46,510 bases of DNA from Hydrogenophilaceae bacterium (GTDB taxonomy: Bacteria; Pseudomonadota; Alphaproteobacteria; Caulobacterales; Aquidulcibacteraceae). Made by a program: the position numbers and the translations under genes. The notes under the pieces were generated by a model. It had not been told where the DNA came from. It ran no database searches and saw only the letters and a program-made list of their open reading frames with translations. The stretch spans positions 1 through 46,510 of the forward strand of contig JACAEE010000075.1 of NCBI GenBank assembly GCA_013389015.1, in the 5' to 3' direction. This document shows, piece by piece, positions 17,299-25,333 of this stretch (the stretch's first letter is position 1; each line of letters begins with the position of its first letter).

Positions 17299-17336
17299 GG
17301 ATACAAGGATATCGTGTATCCGTGTATCCGTGTCAA
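17299..17336 (-). promoter_or_regulatory. vapBC promoter and operator
   Basis: On the minus strand a perfect TTGACA (17331-17336) is followed by a 17-bp spacer and GATATC (17308-17313), a plausible sigma-70 promoter. The region also contains three copies of one heptamer: TGTATCC at 17315-17321 and 17323-17329 (plus strand) and the complement GGATACA at 17299-17305. The first and last form an inverted repeat with a 9-bp spacer centred on the -10 box, an ideal place for an autorepressing RHH antitoxin. Transcription would start only 2-5 nt before the GTG, so the mRNA would be nearly leaderless. The -35 box overlaps the TGA of the TPR gene. Confidence 0.7.
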
Positions 17337-18070
17337 CCGGCATCCAGCGCCCGCGCCGCCAGATCGCGCCAGCGCCGCGCCTCGCCCCGGAGCGGCGCCG
17401 CGATCTTGCCGAGCCGGCGGTCGAGCTCCTTGAGCCCGATCTGGGCGTCCTCGCGCCGCCCGGCCTTGGCCATGAACGCCACATAGCGCGCTCCGGCCTC
17501 CAGCCCCGGCACGCGGTCGGCCGCGAAGCGGTAGGGGGCGTCGGCCTCGTCGAACCGCCCGAGCCCTTCATAGGCCCGCGCGAAAGCGAGCGCCGCGTAG
17601 GGCGTCTGTCCCTCGCGGCCGAGCCCCTGCAGCGCTTCCAGCGGCTTCAGCGCATCGGCGAACCGGCCAAGCTCGATCAGCGCCGTCGCGTGGCCGAGCA
17701 GCACGGTTGGATCATCGGCGAACTGGCCTTGCGCGCAGGCGCGCCAATGCTCTTCCGCTTCGTCCCAGCGCCCGAGCGCGGCCGCCGCCTTCGCCACCCG
17801 CATGCGGTTGCCGATCGCGGGCGTGTCTTCGAGCGCGCGGCGCGCATCGCGCAATTCGCGTTCGGGATCGAGCGCCTGGCGCGCGGCCTGGCCCACCCGC
17901 CGCGCCGTCCGCCCGCCTAGAAGCTCGGGCACGATCACGCCCAGCACATAGATCGCCGCGCCCAGCGGCCCGCCGATGACGAGAATCCAGAGCCACGTCT
18001 GCTCGCGCCCGGTGCGGATCGCGTGCAGGCCGCACAGCAGCGAGGGAACCCACAAAAGGATGAATTGCAT
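17333..18070 (-). CDS. Membrane-anchored tetratricopeptide-like protein
   Basis: A 245-residue protein with two N-terminal hydrophobic segments (about 3-18 and 26-48). A soluble alpha-helical region follows with TPR-like repeats, for example MRVAKAAAALGRWDEAEEHW, ALIELGRFADALKPLEAL and ARAYEGLGRFDEADAPYRFA. The layout suggests a short inner-membrane hairpin carrying a protein-binding solenoid in the cytoplasm. The molecular role is unknown. It starts at ATG 18070 with its 5' side facing the divergent phd gene and ends inside the vapBC -35 box, so its own transcription may affect vapBC expression. Confidence 0.82.
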   Translation of the reverse strand: MQFILLWVPSLLCGLHAIRTGREQTWLWILVIGGPLGAAIYVLGVIVPELLGGRTARRVGQAARQALDPERELRDARRALEDTPAIGNRMRVAKAAAALGRWDEAEEHWRACAQGQFADDPTVLLGHATALIELGRFADALKPLEALQGLGREGQTPYAALAFARAYEGLGRFDEADAPYRFAADRVPGLEAGARYVAFMAKAGRREDAQIGLKELDRRLGKIAAPLRGEARRWRDLAARALDAG

Positions 18071-18125
18071 CGCGTGTAGATAGAGGGTTCGAGCCCCGCC
18101 GTCAGCCCTGCCGGCGCGGGCCGCC

Positions 18126-18154
18126 TTGCGACTCTGACCAGGATTAGCTAAGCT
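18126..18154 (+). promoter_or_regulatory. Candidate promoter of the phd-type/vapC pair
   Basis: TTGCGA (18126-18131) and TAAGCT (18149-18154) are separated by exactly 17 bp and lie just upstream of the antitoxin ATG at 18164. The 8-bp palindrome TTAGCTAA (18144-18151) overlaps the -10 element and could be an operator. No Shine-Dalgarno sequence is visible, so the transcript may be nearly leaderless, as for vapBC next door. The match to consensus is modest; this is an inference. Confidence 0.4.
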
Positions 18155-18163
18155 GCGCGCACC

Positions 18164-18406
18164 ATGACCATCGTCAACATGCTCGACGCCAAGACCCACC
18201 TTTCGCGCCTGGTCGAGGCCGTAGAATCCGGCGCCGAGAAGGAGATCGTCATCGCCCGCAACGGCCGCCCCGTCGCGCGCCTGGTGCCGGTCGCGCGCGC
18301 CAAGGCGGGGCCGCGCATCGGCATCGCCAAGGGCCGCTTCAAGGCGCCCGAGCCGGATGCGGCGCTCGACGCCGCCGCGGCGGCGTTGCTGCGCAAATCC
18401 AAGTGA
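18164..18406 (+). CDS. Phd/YefM-type antitoxin
   Basis: An 80-residue protein with the Phd/YefM fold pattern: VNMLDAKTHLSRLVEAVESG then KEIVIARNGRPVARLVPV, followed by a charged, alanine-rich tail (about 50-80) that would bind the toxin. These antitoxins dimerise on an operator and block a partner toxin, here the PIN protein 13 bp downstream. The pairing of a Phd antitoxin with a PIN toxin is common in alphaproteobacteria. Confidence 0.9.
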   Translation: MTIVNMLDAKTHLSRLVEAVESGAEKEIVIARNGRPVARLVPVARAKAGPRIGIAKGRFKAPEPDAALDAAAAALLRKSK

Positions 18407-18419
18407 GCGCGCAATCGAG

Positions 18420-18815
18420 GTGAGGCTGCTGCTCGATACCCACGTCACGCTCTGGGCGCTTGCGGCGAGCCCGAAGCTGGCGCCGGCGGCGCGTGACCTG
18501 ATCGCCGATCTCGACAATGACATCCATGTCAGCGCCGCATCGATCTGGGAGATCGCCATCAAGCACGCGCTGAAGCGCAAGGGCGCCGGCGCCATGCCGA
18601 TCTCGGCGAGCGACGCGCTCGGCTATTGCCTCGCCGCCGGCTACACGCTGCTGCCGATCACGCCTGCTCATGCCGCCGCAGTCGAGGCCTTGCCCGCCCA
18701 CCATGCCGATCCGTTCGATCGCTTGCTGATCGCCCAGGCGCGTGCGGAGCCGCTGCGCTTGATGACGCACGATGCGGCGCTCCAGCGCTACGATCCCAAC
18801 ATCATCGTCGTCTAG
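18420..18815 (+). CDS. PIN-domain toxin paired with the Phd-type antitoxin
   Basis: A 131-residue PIN protein. Active-site acids: D6 (VRLLLDTHVTLWAL), E in ASIWEIAIKHALK, and the DPFDRLLIAQA pair. The LLLDTHxxLW...SIWEIAIK...HADPFDRxLIAQA pattern is the subgroup usually paired with Phd antitoxins, distinct from the vapC at 16632. GTG 18420 is the first start in frame after the antitoxin stop that fits the family N-terminus. Its TAG stop shares CTAG (18812-18815) with the pth stop on the other strand. Confidence 0.88.
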   Translation: MRLLLDTHVTLWALAASPKLAPAARDLIADLDNDIHVSAASIWEIAIKHALKRKGAGAMPISASDALGYCLAAGYTLLPITPAHAAAVEALPAHHADPFDRLLIAQARAEPLRLMTHDAALQRYDPNIIVV

Positions 18816-19444
18816 CCGGCGCCTTGCTCGCTGTTCGGTGTACGCGGATTGCGTTTTTCCGCCGGCGCGAGGCGCATTACTTCGGCCTGGTATTTGTCGT
18901 CCTCACCCGCGGCGAGCAGCGGCAGCGCCTCGGCGCATGCATCCACGAGCTTCGCCACCCAATCGGCGTCCGCCTTGTGGAAGTCGCTCAGCACGTAGCC
19001 GTGCACCAGATCGGCGTGGCCGGGATGGCCGACGCCCATGCGCGCGCGGCGAAAGTCCGGCCCAAGCGCGCTCGCCGCGATCGAGCGGATGCCGTTATGC
19101 CCGGCTGCGCCCCCGCCCGTCTTCATCCTGAACCGGCCGGGCGCGAGATCGATCTCGTCATAGAAGACGACGACGTCGCCAGGGGAGAGCTTGTGGAACC
19201 GCGCGGCTTCGCTCACGGCGGCGCCGCTATTGTTCATGAACGTCTGCGGCTTGATCAGCAGCGCCTTCACGCGGGCGCCGTCAGGCAGCGGAATCTCGCC
19301 TTCGGCGATCTCGCCCTGGAATTTCTTGCGCCACGGCGAAAAACCGTAGCGCTTCGCGATCGCCTCGACCGCGCGGAAGCCGATATTGTGCCGGTTGCCG
19401 GCGTATTTCGCGCCGGGATTGCCGAGGCCTGCGATGAGCAGCAT
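18812..19444 (-). CDS. pth: Peptidyl-tRNA hydrolase
   Basis: A 210-residue Pth that frees tRNA from stalled peptidyl-tRNA. Motifs: LLIAGLGNPGAKYAGNRHNI with the catalytic His in NRHNIGF, KPQTFMNNSG, VFYDEIDLAPG and GGGAAGHNGIRSI. Second gene of the rplY-pth operon (42-bp gap). It converges with the PIN toxin; their stop codons overlap as CTAG. The last 25 residues (VMRLAPAEKRNPRTP...) extend past the conserved domain. Confidence 0.96.
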   Translation of the reverse strand: MLLIAGLGNPGAKYAGNRHNIGFRAVEAIAKRYGFSPWRKKFQGEIAEGEIPLPDGARVKALLIKPQTFMNNSGAAVSEAARFHKLSPGDVVVFYDEIDLAPGRFRMKTGGGAAGHNGIRSIAASALGPDFRRARMGVGHPGHADLVHGYVLSDFHKADADWVAKLVDACAEALPLLAAGEDDKYQAEVMRLAPAEKRNPRTPNSEQGAG

Positions 19445-19486
19445 GTCCGCGCCCTAATGTGAATCGCGCGGACTCTGAACCCGCGC

Positions 19487-20128
19487 TTAGCCTTCCTTCT
19501 TCTCGCCTTCGGCCGGGGCCGCGCCCTCCGCCGGGGCCGCCGCGCTCGGCGCAGCTTCCGCAGCTTCCGCCATCCGGCCCGCGATCGTGGCGACCGTGAA
19601 GTCGCTCTTGTCGGTAGGCGTCGCCCCGGCCGGCAGCGTGATCGAGGACACGTGCACCACCGCCCCGATGTCGAGGCCGGCGAGATCGACCACGATCTCT
19701 TCCGGAATCTGGTTCGCCTTCACCTTGAGATTGATCGTGTGTTCCACGATGTTGAGCGCGCCGCCCCGCTTCAGGCCGGGCGAAAGCTCCTGGTTCTTGA
19801 AGTGCACCGGCACGTCGACGGTGATCATCGTATTCTCCTCCACGCGGAAGAGATCGATGTGGATCGGCTTGTCCGTGACCGGATGATATTGGATGGCGCG
19901 GGGGATCACCGGCTGGCGCTCGCCCCGGTGCTCGATCTCGATCAGGTGCGAGACGAACTTGCCGCTGCGCAGCGCCTTCATCACTTCCGCGAGCTTGAGC
20001 TCGATCGGCACCGCCCCGCGGGCGCCGCCATAGATGACGCCGGGCAGGAGCTCGGCCTTGCGCGTGGCCCGGGCCCCGCCGGTGCCGACCTTCTCGCGCT
20101 GCTCAACACTCAAAACGATGCCAGCCAT
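19487..20128 (-). CDS. rplY: 50S ribosomal protein L25 / general stress protein Ctc
   Basis: A 213-residue Ctc-type L25 that binds 5S rRNA. The N-terminal L25 domain (about 5-95) includes VEQREKVGTGGARATRKAEL and RGERQPVIPRAIQYHPVTDK. The C-terminal TL5-like domain (about 96-185) has FKNQELSPGLKRGGALNIVE. A low-complexity Ala/Pro/Glu tail ends in GEKKEG. The long two-domain form is usual in alphaproteobacteria. First gene of the rplY-pth operon. Confidence 0.96.
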   Translation of the reverse strand: MAGIVLSVEQREKVGTGGARATRKAELLPGVIYGGARGAVPIELKLAEVMKALRSGKFVSHLIEIEHRGERQPVIPRAIQYHPVTDKPIHIDLFRVEENTMITVDVPVHFKNQELSPGLKRGGALNIVEHTINLKVKANQIPEEIVVDLAGLDIGAVVHVSSITLPAGATPTDKSDFTVATIAGRMAEAAEAAPSAAAPAEGAAPAEGEKKEG

Positions 20129-20263
20129 GGCGATGGCCCCTGAAGCGTCCGGTCTGCCCGGGTGCGGATTGGAAACGGCTTCTCAAGCCCAGGGGCGCCC
20201 CCAGGGCCGGAATGAACGCGGGCTTCTAGCGGAACCGGGCGGCAAGGGCAAGGCGGGGAGGCC

Positions 20264-20301
20264 GACAGGAAGAAAGGGGCGGGCCCTTGCGGTCCCGCCC
20301 C
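20264..20301 (-). terminator. Rho-independent terminator after the TonB receptor gene
   Basis: On the minus strand GGGGCGGG (complement of 20294-20301) and CCCGCCCC (complement of 20276-20283) form an 8-bp GC stem with a 10-nt loop. TTTCTTCCTGTC follows directly (complement of 20264-20275). The element is 25 bp after the receptor stop at 20326 and is the clearest intrinsic terminator in the window. It separates the receptor from rplY. Confidence 0.75.
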
Positions 20302-20325
20302 GATGTCCTGGCCTCCCAGCGGGCC

Positions 20326-22707
20326 TTAGAAGTTGCGCCGTGCGGTGATCCCGAAGGTCCGCGGCGTGTTGACGTGGAAGCCGAGCCGGGCGCGCCCGCC
20401 GCGTTCGCGGTCGAACGCCAGTTCGGTGTTCTCGTCGGTCACGTTGTTCACATAGAAGATGAACGCCCAGTCCTCGCTCTCGAGCCCGGCGTTCACGTTG
20501 ATCGTGGTGTAGGAGGGCAACTCCAGATCGACGACCGTGGCCGCGCCTGCCGGCGCGCCCCCGAACGGGAGGCCGTGCACGAATGTGCGCGGGTTGTTCT
20601 CCTGGTCGCTCGGCTGCGTGAAGCGGCTGCCGACATGGACCACCGAGGCCGCCACGAACGCTTCGTGATCGCCGCCGAACATCTCCCACGGGAAGTAGTA
20701 CGCGCCGGTCGCGGCGAACTGGTATTCCGGCACCGACGGCAGCCGGTTGCCTTCGCGCAGGCCGCCGATGACGTTGCCGAGCCCGTCGACCACCGTGGAG
20801 TCGAACTCCGCATTCACCAGCGTGCCGCCGAGCGAGAGCTCGACGCCGGGCGCGGGCGACGCGGACAGCTCGAACTCGACGCCGCCCGCATGCGCTTCCG
20901 GCACGTTGAACGAGATCCGGGACGAGCACGAACCCGCATCGAGCGTCACCTGCAGGTTCTCGATGTCGTTGTAGAACGCCGCCGCGTTGAACGTGAGGCC
21001 AGGCCGGCTCACTTTGACGCCGCCTTCGTAGTTCCACGACGTTTCATCGTCATAGGATTGGAAGGCGCCGAAGATCGCTTCATCCTCCGGCGTGCACAGC
21101 GGCAGGTTCAGCGGGTCGTTGACGCCGCCGAGGCGGAAGCCCTGGCTCGCCTGCGCGTTCAGACGCACGCTGTCATTGAGCGCGTAGCTCGCCATCACCC
21201 GCGGCGTGAAGCCGTCGGAAGAGGTGGAATCGGTGCGGTCGTCGCCGTTCGAGAAGAGGCCGCCCGAATGGAAGCGCCGGTCCTCCTCGAAGTCGTAGAA
21301 CCGCCCGCCGAGCGTAAGCGTGAGTTTCTCGCTGACGTCGTAGCTCGCCTCGCCGAACACCGCGACCTGCGTCAGCTGATAGGGCAGGTCGGCGTTGTAG
21401 GGCGAATCGAGATCCGGGAAGCCGTTGGCGACCGCCGCGGACGTGCCGGCGCCGAAGACCGCGTCGGTGAACCCGGCGTAGCCCGGCGTGGGCAGCCGTT
21501 GCGCGTAGGTCCGGTCGACGTCGGCGTAGAACGCGCCGATGAGCCATTGGAAGCGGCCCCCGCCGTTCGAGCTCAGCCGAACTTCCTGCGTGAACTGCTC
21601 AAGCTGCGTGGTGTCGCGCAGGTTGGAGGGCAAGAGCACCCCTGCGGCCGGATAGCCGAGATCGACCGAGACGGAGCCGGTCAGCGCGCTGGCGTCGCGG
21701 CTCACCAGGATGTCGCGGTCGACATAGGAGGTGATCGAGGTCAGATCGACGCCGCCGAGCGTGAGCACCGCGGTGACGTCCGCGATCAGCGTCTCGTCGC
21801 TGAACTCTTCGTCGAGCAGCAGGAATTGCTCGCGCTCGCCGAACGTGACGGCGGGCCGCGTCGTCGTGTAGGGGTTGGCGAACAGGTTGTAGACTTCCTG
21901 GCGGTTAAACCCGTCGGTCGTCGTCTCCTGATAGACGATGCGCGGCGTGATCGTGAGATTGGCCGTGGGCTCGAGCAGCAGCGCAGCGCGCAGGCCGGAG
22001 CGCTGGCCGCTATTGACGTCCTCGTCGCGCCCGCCGCCTTCACGCAACGCGTCGATGAAGCCGGCATATTCGGTGTGGTAGCCGACGAGCCGCAGCGCCG
22101 CGTTGTCGCTCAGCGGCATGTTGACCATGCCTTTGAGATGGCCGCCCGTGCCGCCGTCGGTGAGCGTGTTGAGGTTCGCCTCGATCGCGCCCTCAAAGGC
22201 GGTCGGGTCCGGCTGGTTGGTGATGTAGCGGATCGTGCCGCCCACCGAGCCCGAGCCGAACAGCGTGCCTTGCGGGCCGCGCAACGTCTCCACCCGGTTG
22301 AGGTCGAAGAGGTCGAGATCCGGCGTGAACAGCGACAGCGAAATCACGGTCTCGTCGAGATAGATGCCGACCTGCTCTTTGACGCCCGGCTGGTCGCGCA
22401 CGATCTGGCCGGCCGAGACGCCGCGCACCGCCGCCTGGCTCTGGCCGGGGCCGAGATTCTGGATCGTGAGGCCGGCGATATTGCGGGACAATTCCTCTAG
22501 ATTGCCGGAGCCGGTGCGCTGGATGTCCTCCTGCGTCTGCGCGTTCACCGAGAAGGGCAGCTCTTGGATGGAGGCCTCGCGCTTGGTCGCCGTAACGATG
22601 ATTTCTTCTTCCTCGGCGACTTGCGCCAGCGCCAGCGGCGGCGCGCTGAGCGCGAGCGCCAGGGCCGACACGGCCCGTAGCGAACGCAATTGTTTCCGCT
22701 TATTCAT
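20326..22707 (-). CDS. TonB-dependent outer-membrane receptor
   Basis: A 793-residue receptor. Signal peptide about 1-28 (SALALALSAPPLALAQ); TonB box region EEEEIIVTATKRE; plug domain about 45-165 with RVETLRGPQGTLFGSGSVGG and GTIRYITNQP. The remainder is a 22-strand barrel closing with GFHVNTPRTFGITARRNF, ending in the C-terminal Phe used by the Bam machinery. It imports a ligand with energy from TonB-ExbBD. The ligand cannot be told: no siderophore, sugar or B12 genes lie nearby. It stands alone, with a terminator downstream, and separates prs/speG from rplY. Proteins of this plug type (IIVTATKRE, PQGTLFG) are very numerous in Caulobacterales-like genomes. Confidence 0.95.
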   Translation of the reverse strand: MNKRKQLRSLRAVSALALALSAPPLALAQVAEEEEIIVTATKREASIQELPFSVNAQTQEDIQRTGSGNLEELSRNIAGLTIQNLGPGQSQAAVRGVSAGQIVRDQPGVKEQVGIYLDETVISLSLFTPDLDLFDLNRVETLRGPQGTLFGSGSVGGTIRYITNQPDPTAFEGAIEANLNTLTDGGTGGHLKGMVNMPLSDNAALRLVGYHTEYAGFIDALREGGGRDEDVNSGQRSGLRAALLLEPTANLTITPRIVYQETTTDGFNRQEVYNLFANPYTTTRPAVTFGEREQFLLLDEEFSDETLIADVTAVLTLGGVDLTSITSYVDRDILVSRDASALTGSVSVDLGYPAAGVLLPSNLRDTTQLEQFTQEVRLSSNGGGRFQWLIGAFYADVDRTYAQRLPTPGYAGFTDAVFGAGTSAAVANGFPDLDSPYNADLPYQLTQVAVFGEASYDVSEKLTLTLGGRFYDFEEDRRFHSGGLFSNGDDRTDSTSSDGFTPRVMASYALNDSVRLNAQASQGFRLGGVNDPLNLPLCTPEDEAIFGAFQSYDDETSWNYEGGVKVSRPGLTFNAAAFYNDIENLQVTLDAGSCSSRISFNVPEAHAGGVEFELSASPAPGVELSLGGTLVNAEFDSTVVDGLGNVIGGLREGNRLPSVPEYQFAATGAYYFPWEMFGGDHEAFVAASVVHVGSRFTQPSDQENNPRTFVHGLPFGGAPAGAATVVDLELPSYTTINVNAGLESEDWAFIFYVNNVTDENTELAFDRERGGRARLGFHVNTPRTFGITARRNF

Positions 22708-22891
22708 GATCTTCCCCTCGCAGAATTGGCGGCCCCGCCTCGTCCCGGGAGGCGCCGTCCGTCTGGGCCCGACCTAAGCCCAATTTGGTTAAACTGTCAC
22801 GATCTACGCCCGACAGCCGAATCCGGGCCGGCGCACGCGCGCGATGGGCAAACCGGAGGGCTTTGGCTAGTCTTCCGGCGAGACCCACGCC

Positions 22892-23413
22892 ATGACCAAC
22901 CACATCCGCCTACGCGCGCTCGAACGCGACGATCTCAAGTTCGTCCACGATCTCACCAACAACCGCCGGGTGATGAATTACTGGTTCGAGGAGCCCTACG
23001 AATCCTTCGTCGAACTTGAGGACCTTTATCTCAAGCACATCCATGACCAGTCCGAGCGCCGCTTCATCGCCGAGACGCAGGAAGGCGAGCGCGTCGGCCT
23101 CGTGGAGCTTGTGGAGATCACCTATATCCACCGCCGCGCCGAGTTTCAGGTCATCATCGCGCCGGAACATCAGCGCCACGGCTATGGCGCGCTCGTCACG
23201 CGGCTCGCGGCCGACTACGCCTTCCGCGTGCTCAACATCAACAAGCTCTATCTCGTCGTCGCCGTCGACAACGAAGGCGCGCTCGCCATCTACCGCAACG
23301 CCGGCTTCGTGGAGGAGGGGCGCCTCGTCGACGAGTATTTCGTCGACGGCCGTTACCAGGACGCGCTGCGCATGTACCAGCTCCAGCGCGACTTCCTGGC
23401 GCGCGCGACTTAA
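22892..23413 (+). CDS. speG: Spermidine N1-acetyltransferase-like GNAT protein
   Basis: A 173-residue GNAT acetyltransferase resembling E. coli SpeG along its length: [55 protein letters not shown] and [19 protein letters not shown] are SpeG hallmarks. [20 protein letters not shown] is the acetyl-CoA loop. SpeG acetylates spermidine or spermine to limit polyamine toxicity. It is divergent from the TonB receptor and convergent with prs. The divergent 184-bp gap should hold its promoter; I saw no clear box. Confidence 0.93.
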   Translation: MTNHIRLRALERDDLKFVHDLTNNRRVMNYWFEEPYESFVELEDLYLKHIHDQSERRFIAETQEGERVGLVELVEITYIHRRAEFQVIIAPEHQRHGYGALVTRLAADYAFRVLNINKLYLVVAVDNEGALAIYRNAGFVEEGRLVDEYFVDGRYQDALRMYQLQRDFLARAT

Positions 23414-23457
23414 GCGGCGCGCCGGCGCGGCGTTGTTCGCGTCGCTTCCCTTTCGCG

Positions 23458-24423
23458 CTAAGGCTCGAACAGCACCGAAATGCTTTGCTCGTTGGCGATC
23501 CGGTCGATCGCTTCGGCGATCAGCGGCGCGACGGTGATGGTGCGGATCTTCTTGCCGTTGCCCTTGCGCTGCTCGGGATCGATGGAATCGGTGACCACCA
23601 GTTCCTTCAGCTCGGACTTCTCCACCCGGTCCACCGCGCCGTTGGAGAGCACGCCGTGGGTGACGTACGCCGAGACGTCCTTGGCGCCGGCTTCCTTGAG
23701 CGCGACCGCGGCGTTGCAGAGCGTGCCGGCGGAATCGACGATGTCGTCCACGAGCACGCAGCGGCGCCCCTTCACGTCGCCGATGATGTGCATCACTTCC
23801 GAAACGCCGGCTTCGGGCCGGCGCTTGTCGACGATCGCGAGATCGGCGCCGAAGCGGTTGGCGAGGGCGCGCGCGCGGATCACGCCGCCGACATCGGGCG
23901 ACACGATCATCATCTCGTCGAGCTTCTCGCCGAAATTCGCACGCAGATCCTCTTCCAGGATCGGTGTCGAGAAGAGGTTGTCCACGGGGATGTCGAAGAA
24001 GCCCTGAATCTGCCCCGCGTGCAGTTCGAGCGTCAGCACCCGGTGCGCGCCCGCCGCGACGATCAGGTTCGCCACGAGCTTGGCCGAGATCGGCGTGCGC
24101 CCGCCGACTTTGCGGTCCTGCCGCGCATAGCCGTAATAGGGCATCACCGCGGTGATCCGCCGCGCCGATGCGCGGCGGAGCGCATCGATGCCGATCAAGA
24201 GCTCCATCAGATTGTCGTTGGCCGGATAGCTCGTCGATTGCAGGATGAAAACGTCCTCGCCGCGCACGTTCTCGTCGATGCGCACGAAGATTTCGTTGTC
24301 CTTGAATCGCTTGAACTCGGCGGAAGCGTGGGTGAAGTCTTTCGCCTTGGGCCTGAGCCGCTTCAGATGCTTGGCGACATCACGCGCCAGCGTCGGATTG
24401 GCGTTGCCGCTGACGAGCTTCAT
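23458..24423 (-). CDS. prs: Ribose-phosphate pyrophosphokinase
   Basis: A 321-residue PRPP synthase making PRPP from ribose-5-phosphate and ATP. Motifs: [30 protein letters not shown] (ATP-binding loop), [13 protein letters not shown] and the PRPP loop [17 protein letters not shown]. Its product feeds apt in this same window. It is transcribed from a 125-bp gap after pgeF and converges with speG. Confidence 0.96.
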   Translation of the reverse strand: MKLVSGNANPTLARDVAKHLKRLRPKAKDFTHASAEFKRFKDNEIFVRIDENVRGEDVFILQSTSYPANDNLMELLIGIDALRRASARRITAVMPYYGYARQDRKVGGRTPISAKLVANLIVAAGAHRVLTLELHAGQIQGFFDIPVDNLFSTPILEEDLRANFGEKLDEMMIVSPDVGGVIRARALANRFGADLAIVDKRRPEAGVSEVMHIIGDVKGRRCVLVDDIVDSAGTLCNAAVALKEAGAKDVSAYVTHGVLSNGAVDRVEKSELKELVVTDSIDPEQRKGNGKKIRTITVAPLIAEAIDRIANEQSISVLFEP

Positions 24424-24548
24424 GGCCTCCGCCTTTGATGCGCCGGCGAGTCGCGCAAAATCGATGCCCGAGCCTTACCCGCAGGCCGGCGCGCATCGCA
24501 ACAAACTTGTGACAGCGCACATCGCCGCGTGGCGCCGGCGCCACGCCC

Positions 24549-25331
24549 TCAAGCCTCGAGCACGATCGCAGCGCAATTGCGGCCATAATCGCTCAGGCCT
24601 TCGTGCGTGTTGCGCCGATGGCTGAAGAGGGCGGCGGCTTCCGAATAGGTGTCGAGCGCGAGCGCATCGATCCGCCCGACGCCGGCGGCCGCGAGCCGCG
24701 CCATGACGAAGCCGGGGAGATCGAACTGGCGCTTCTCCCGGACTTTCGGGCTCGGCTTGAAGAATCGCGCTGCGCTTTGATCCGCTTGCAGAAATTGCGC
24801 TTCGAACACGGCGTCGACCTCGTAGCTCGGCTGGCGGATGCAGGGGCCCACGGCCGCCACGATCCGCTTGGCGTCAGCGCCCGCGGCCGCCATGGCGGCG
24901 ACCGCTGCTTCGATCACGCCGCCAAGCGCCCCGCGCCAGCCGGCATGGGCTGCCCCGATCACTCCCGCCTGCGCATCGGCGAAGAGCACGGGCGCGCAAT
25001 CGGCCGCCAGCGCGGTGAGCGCCAGGCCCTTCTCGGTGGTGACGAGCGCATCGGCCTCCGGCCGCGGCCCGTCCCACGGCCCGGTGATTCGCACCGCAAG
25101 CGCCGAATGCACTTGGTGGAGGCTCATCAGACGTTCGGGCGCCACGCCCATCGCCTCGGCGATCCGCCGCCGGTTTTCGGCCACCGCTTCGGGCTTGTCG
25201 CGCGAGCCCGGCCCGGCGTTGAGGCTGGCGTAGACGCCCTGCGATACGCCGCCGGCGCGCCCGAAGAAGCCGTGGCGCAGCCCCGGCAGCGCCGCCAGCG
25301 CCGCGGATTGGAAACGCGGCGGCCCGCTCAC
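24549..25331 (-). CDS. pgeF: Peptidoglycan editing factor PgeF (purine nucleoside phosphorylase/laccase-like)
   Basis: A 260-residue YfiH/PgeF protein. Metal-site residues are in HQVHSA, LAADCAPVLFAD, GAAHAGWRGALGG and GPCIRQPSYEV; the C-terminal FSHRRNTHEG is also diagnostic. Enzymes of this family remove misincorporated serine from peptidoglycan precursors or act on purine nucleosides. I chose GTG 25331, 2 bp after the methyltransferase stop, because it gives the normal N-terminus before LPGLRHGFFGR. ATG 25376 would add 15 residues and overlap the upstream gene by 43 bases. Middle of the lgt - methyltransferases - pgeF run, a conserved alphaproteobacterial arrangement. Confidence 0.92.
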   Translation of the reverse strand: MSGPPRFQSAALAALPGLRHGFFGRAGGVSQGVYASLNAGPGSRDKPEAVAENRRRIAEAMGVAPERLMSLHQVHSALAVRITGPWDGPRPEADALVTTEKGLALTALAADCAPVLFADAQAGVIGAAHAGWRGALGGVIEAAVAAMAAAGADAKRIVAAVGPCIRQPSYEVDAVFEAQFLQADQSAARFFKPSPKVREKRQFDLPGFVMARLAAAGVGRIDALALDTYSEAAALFSHRRNTHEGLSDYGRNCAAIVLEA

Positions 25332-25333
25332 GT

